Of a stretch of DNA of 8,178 nt, positions 7,629 through 8,178 are shown in pieces. Position 1 is the first letter of the stretch. Every line of letters begins with the position of its first letter. This DNA is from Eudoraea sp. (lineage in GTDB: Bacteria > Bacteroidota > Bacteroidia > Flavobacteriales > Flavobacteriaceae), in NCBI GenBank assembly GCA_013041785.1, contig JABDRK010000339.1:1-8178 (forward strand), read 5' to 3'. The notes under the pieces were generated by a model. The model saw only the letters and a list, made by a program, of their open reading frames with translations, had not been told where the DNA came from and did not search any database. Both the position numbers and the translations under genes were made by a program.

Positions 7629-7703
7629 AGTCATTCCAGGACCCTGATCGGTTTAAGATTTCATGGACTGCCTATATACCGGAACAGCTGAAAAAAGTAA
7701 ATC

Positions 7704-8178
7704 ATGTCTAATATGAAAAGTGAAAGCTTTATTTATGGTATCCGGGCAGTTATAGAGGCCATTTCTGCCGGGGAGTCTATCAATAAGGTTTTTATCCAAA
7801 AAGGCCTTAGAGGCGATTTATTCAAGGAACTGGAGACCCTCTTGAAAAAAAAGAGTATTGGTCATTCCTTTGTGCCTGTAGAAAAGCTAAACCGACTTTC
7901 GCGAAAAAATCACCAGGGCGTAATCGCGGCCATCTCACCAGTTTCTTTTCAAGACTTTGAAACCCTGGTTAATGAGGTAACTTCAGCAAAAGAGAAGCCA
8001 CTTTTTCTTTTGTTGGACCGGGTATCGGATGTCAGGAATTTTGGGGCGATAATTCGCACCGCCGTATGTACCGGAGTGGATGGGATCGTCATCCTGAGTT
8101 CGGGCTCGGCACCGGTCACTGCAGATACCGTAAAAACTTCCGCCGGAGCTGTATTCAACATTCCCATTGCCAAAGTAT
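7704..8178 (+). CDS. rlmB: 23S rRNA (guanosine-2'-O-)-methyltransferase RlmB, TrmH/SpoU family (3' end missing)
   Basis: The first 158 codons are visible and the gene runs off the right edge; the full protein should be about 240-250 residues. RlmB methylates the ribose of G2251 (E. coli numbering) in the peptidyl-transferase loop of 23S rRNA, using S-adenosylmethionine, in the cytoplasm. The N-terminal substrate-binding domain starts FIYGIRAVIEAI (9-20) and ends NHQGVIAAI (69-77). The SPOUT domain begins at about residue 100 with LLLDRVSDVRNFGAIIRTA (102-120), whose Asn112, Gly114 and Arg118 match SpoU motif 1, and continues with TVKTSAGAVFNIPIAKV (142-158). Motifs 2 and 3, with the rest of the SAM-binding knot, lie outside. 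ATG at 7713 is an alternative start; 7704 follows an A-rich stretch. It sits 75 bp after the ASST gene with no clear terminator or consensus promoter between. TrmH-type tRNA methyltransferase is a less likely alternative. Confidence 0.88.
   Translation, partial: MSNMKSESFIYGIRAVIEAISAGESINKVFIQKGLRGDLFKELETLLKKKSIGHSFVPVEKLNRLSRKNHQGVIAAISPVSFQDFETLVNEVTSAKEKPLFLLLDRVSDVRNFGAIIRTAVCTGVDGIVILSSGSAPVTADTVKTSAGAVFNIPIAKV

Noticed and set aside
7629..7703. Terminator or promoter between the ASST-family gene and rlmB
   Set aside because: I found only a 4-bp stem (CAGG/CCTG) without a T run and no TAnnTTTG match, so neither is supported.

Overview
The window looks like chromosomal DNA of a marine-type Bacteroidota, most likely a Flavobacteriaceae member. 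The reasons are a SusD/RagB-type outer-membrane protein, several Bacteroidetes-style lipoproteins, A-rich translation starts without a clear Shine-Dalgarno sequence, and a TAnnTTTG promoter element. I see six genes, all on the + strand, with the first and last cut by the window edges. I see no tRNA, rRNA, CRISPR array, insertion sequence or phage gene.

Layout. Positions 1-986 hold the C-terminal part of a SusD-like nutrient-binding protein; its SusC/TonB-dependent partner would be expected upstream, outside the window. Five bases later a 300-residue lipoprotein (992-1894) begins, ending in a DSYGDGWNG domain. A strong intrinsic terminator (1914-1945) closes this unit. The 186-bp gap that follows carries a TAATTTTG promoter element overlapped by an 8-bp inverted repeat. 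It leads to a 1125-residue lipoprotein (2081-5458) with seven FG-GAP/VCBS calcium-binding motifs, an ASPIC/UnbV domain, and seven more motifs. Next come a 253-residue exported protein of unknown function (5493-6254) and a lipoprotein of the aryl-sulfate sulfotransferase family (6294-7628). The 5' part of rlmB, a 23S rRNA 2'-O-methyltransferase gene, runs off the right end (7704 onward).

How they may work together. The first two genes are the tail of a SusCD-type uptake operon with its accessory lipoprotein. The next three are closely spaced (34 and 39 bp) and may form a second unit for cell-envelope proteins, driven from the promoter near 2031. All five envelope proteins appear exported, so this is a surface or periplasmic locus. 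A shared role in binding, import and perhaps sulfate transfer on an unknown, possibly sulfated or aromatic, substrate is inference only. rlmB is a housekeeping gene and marks the end of the envelope locus.
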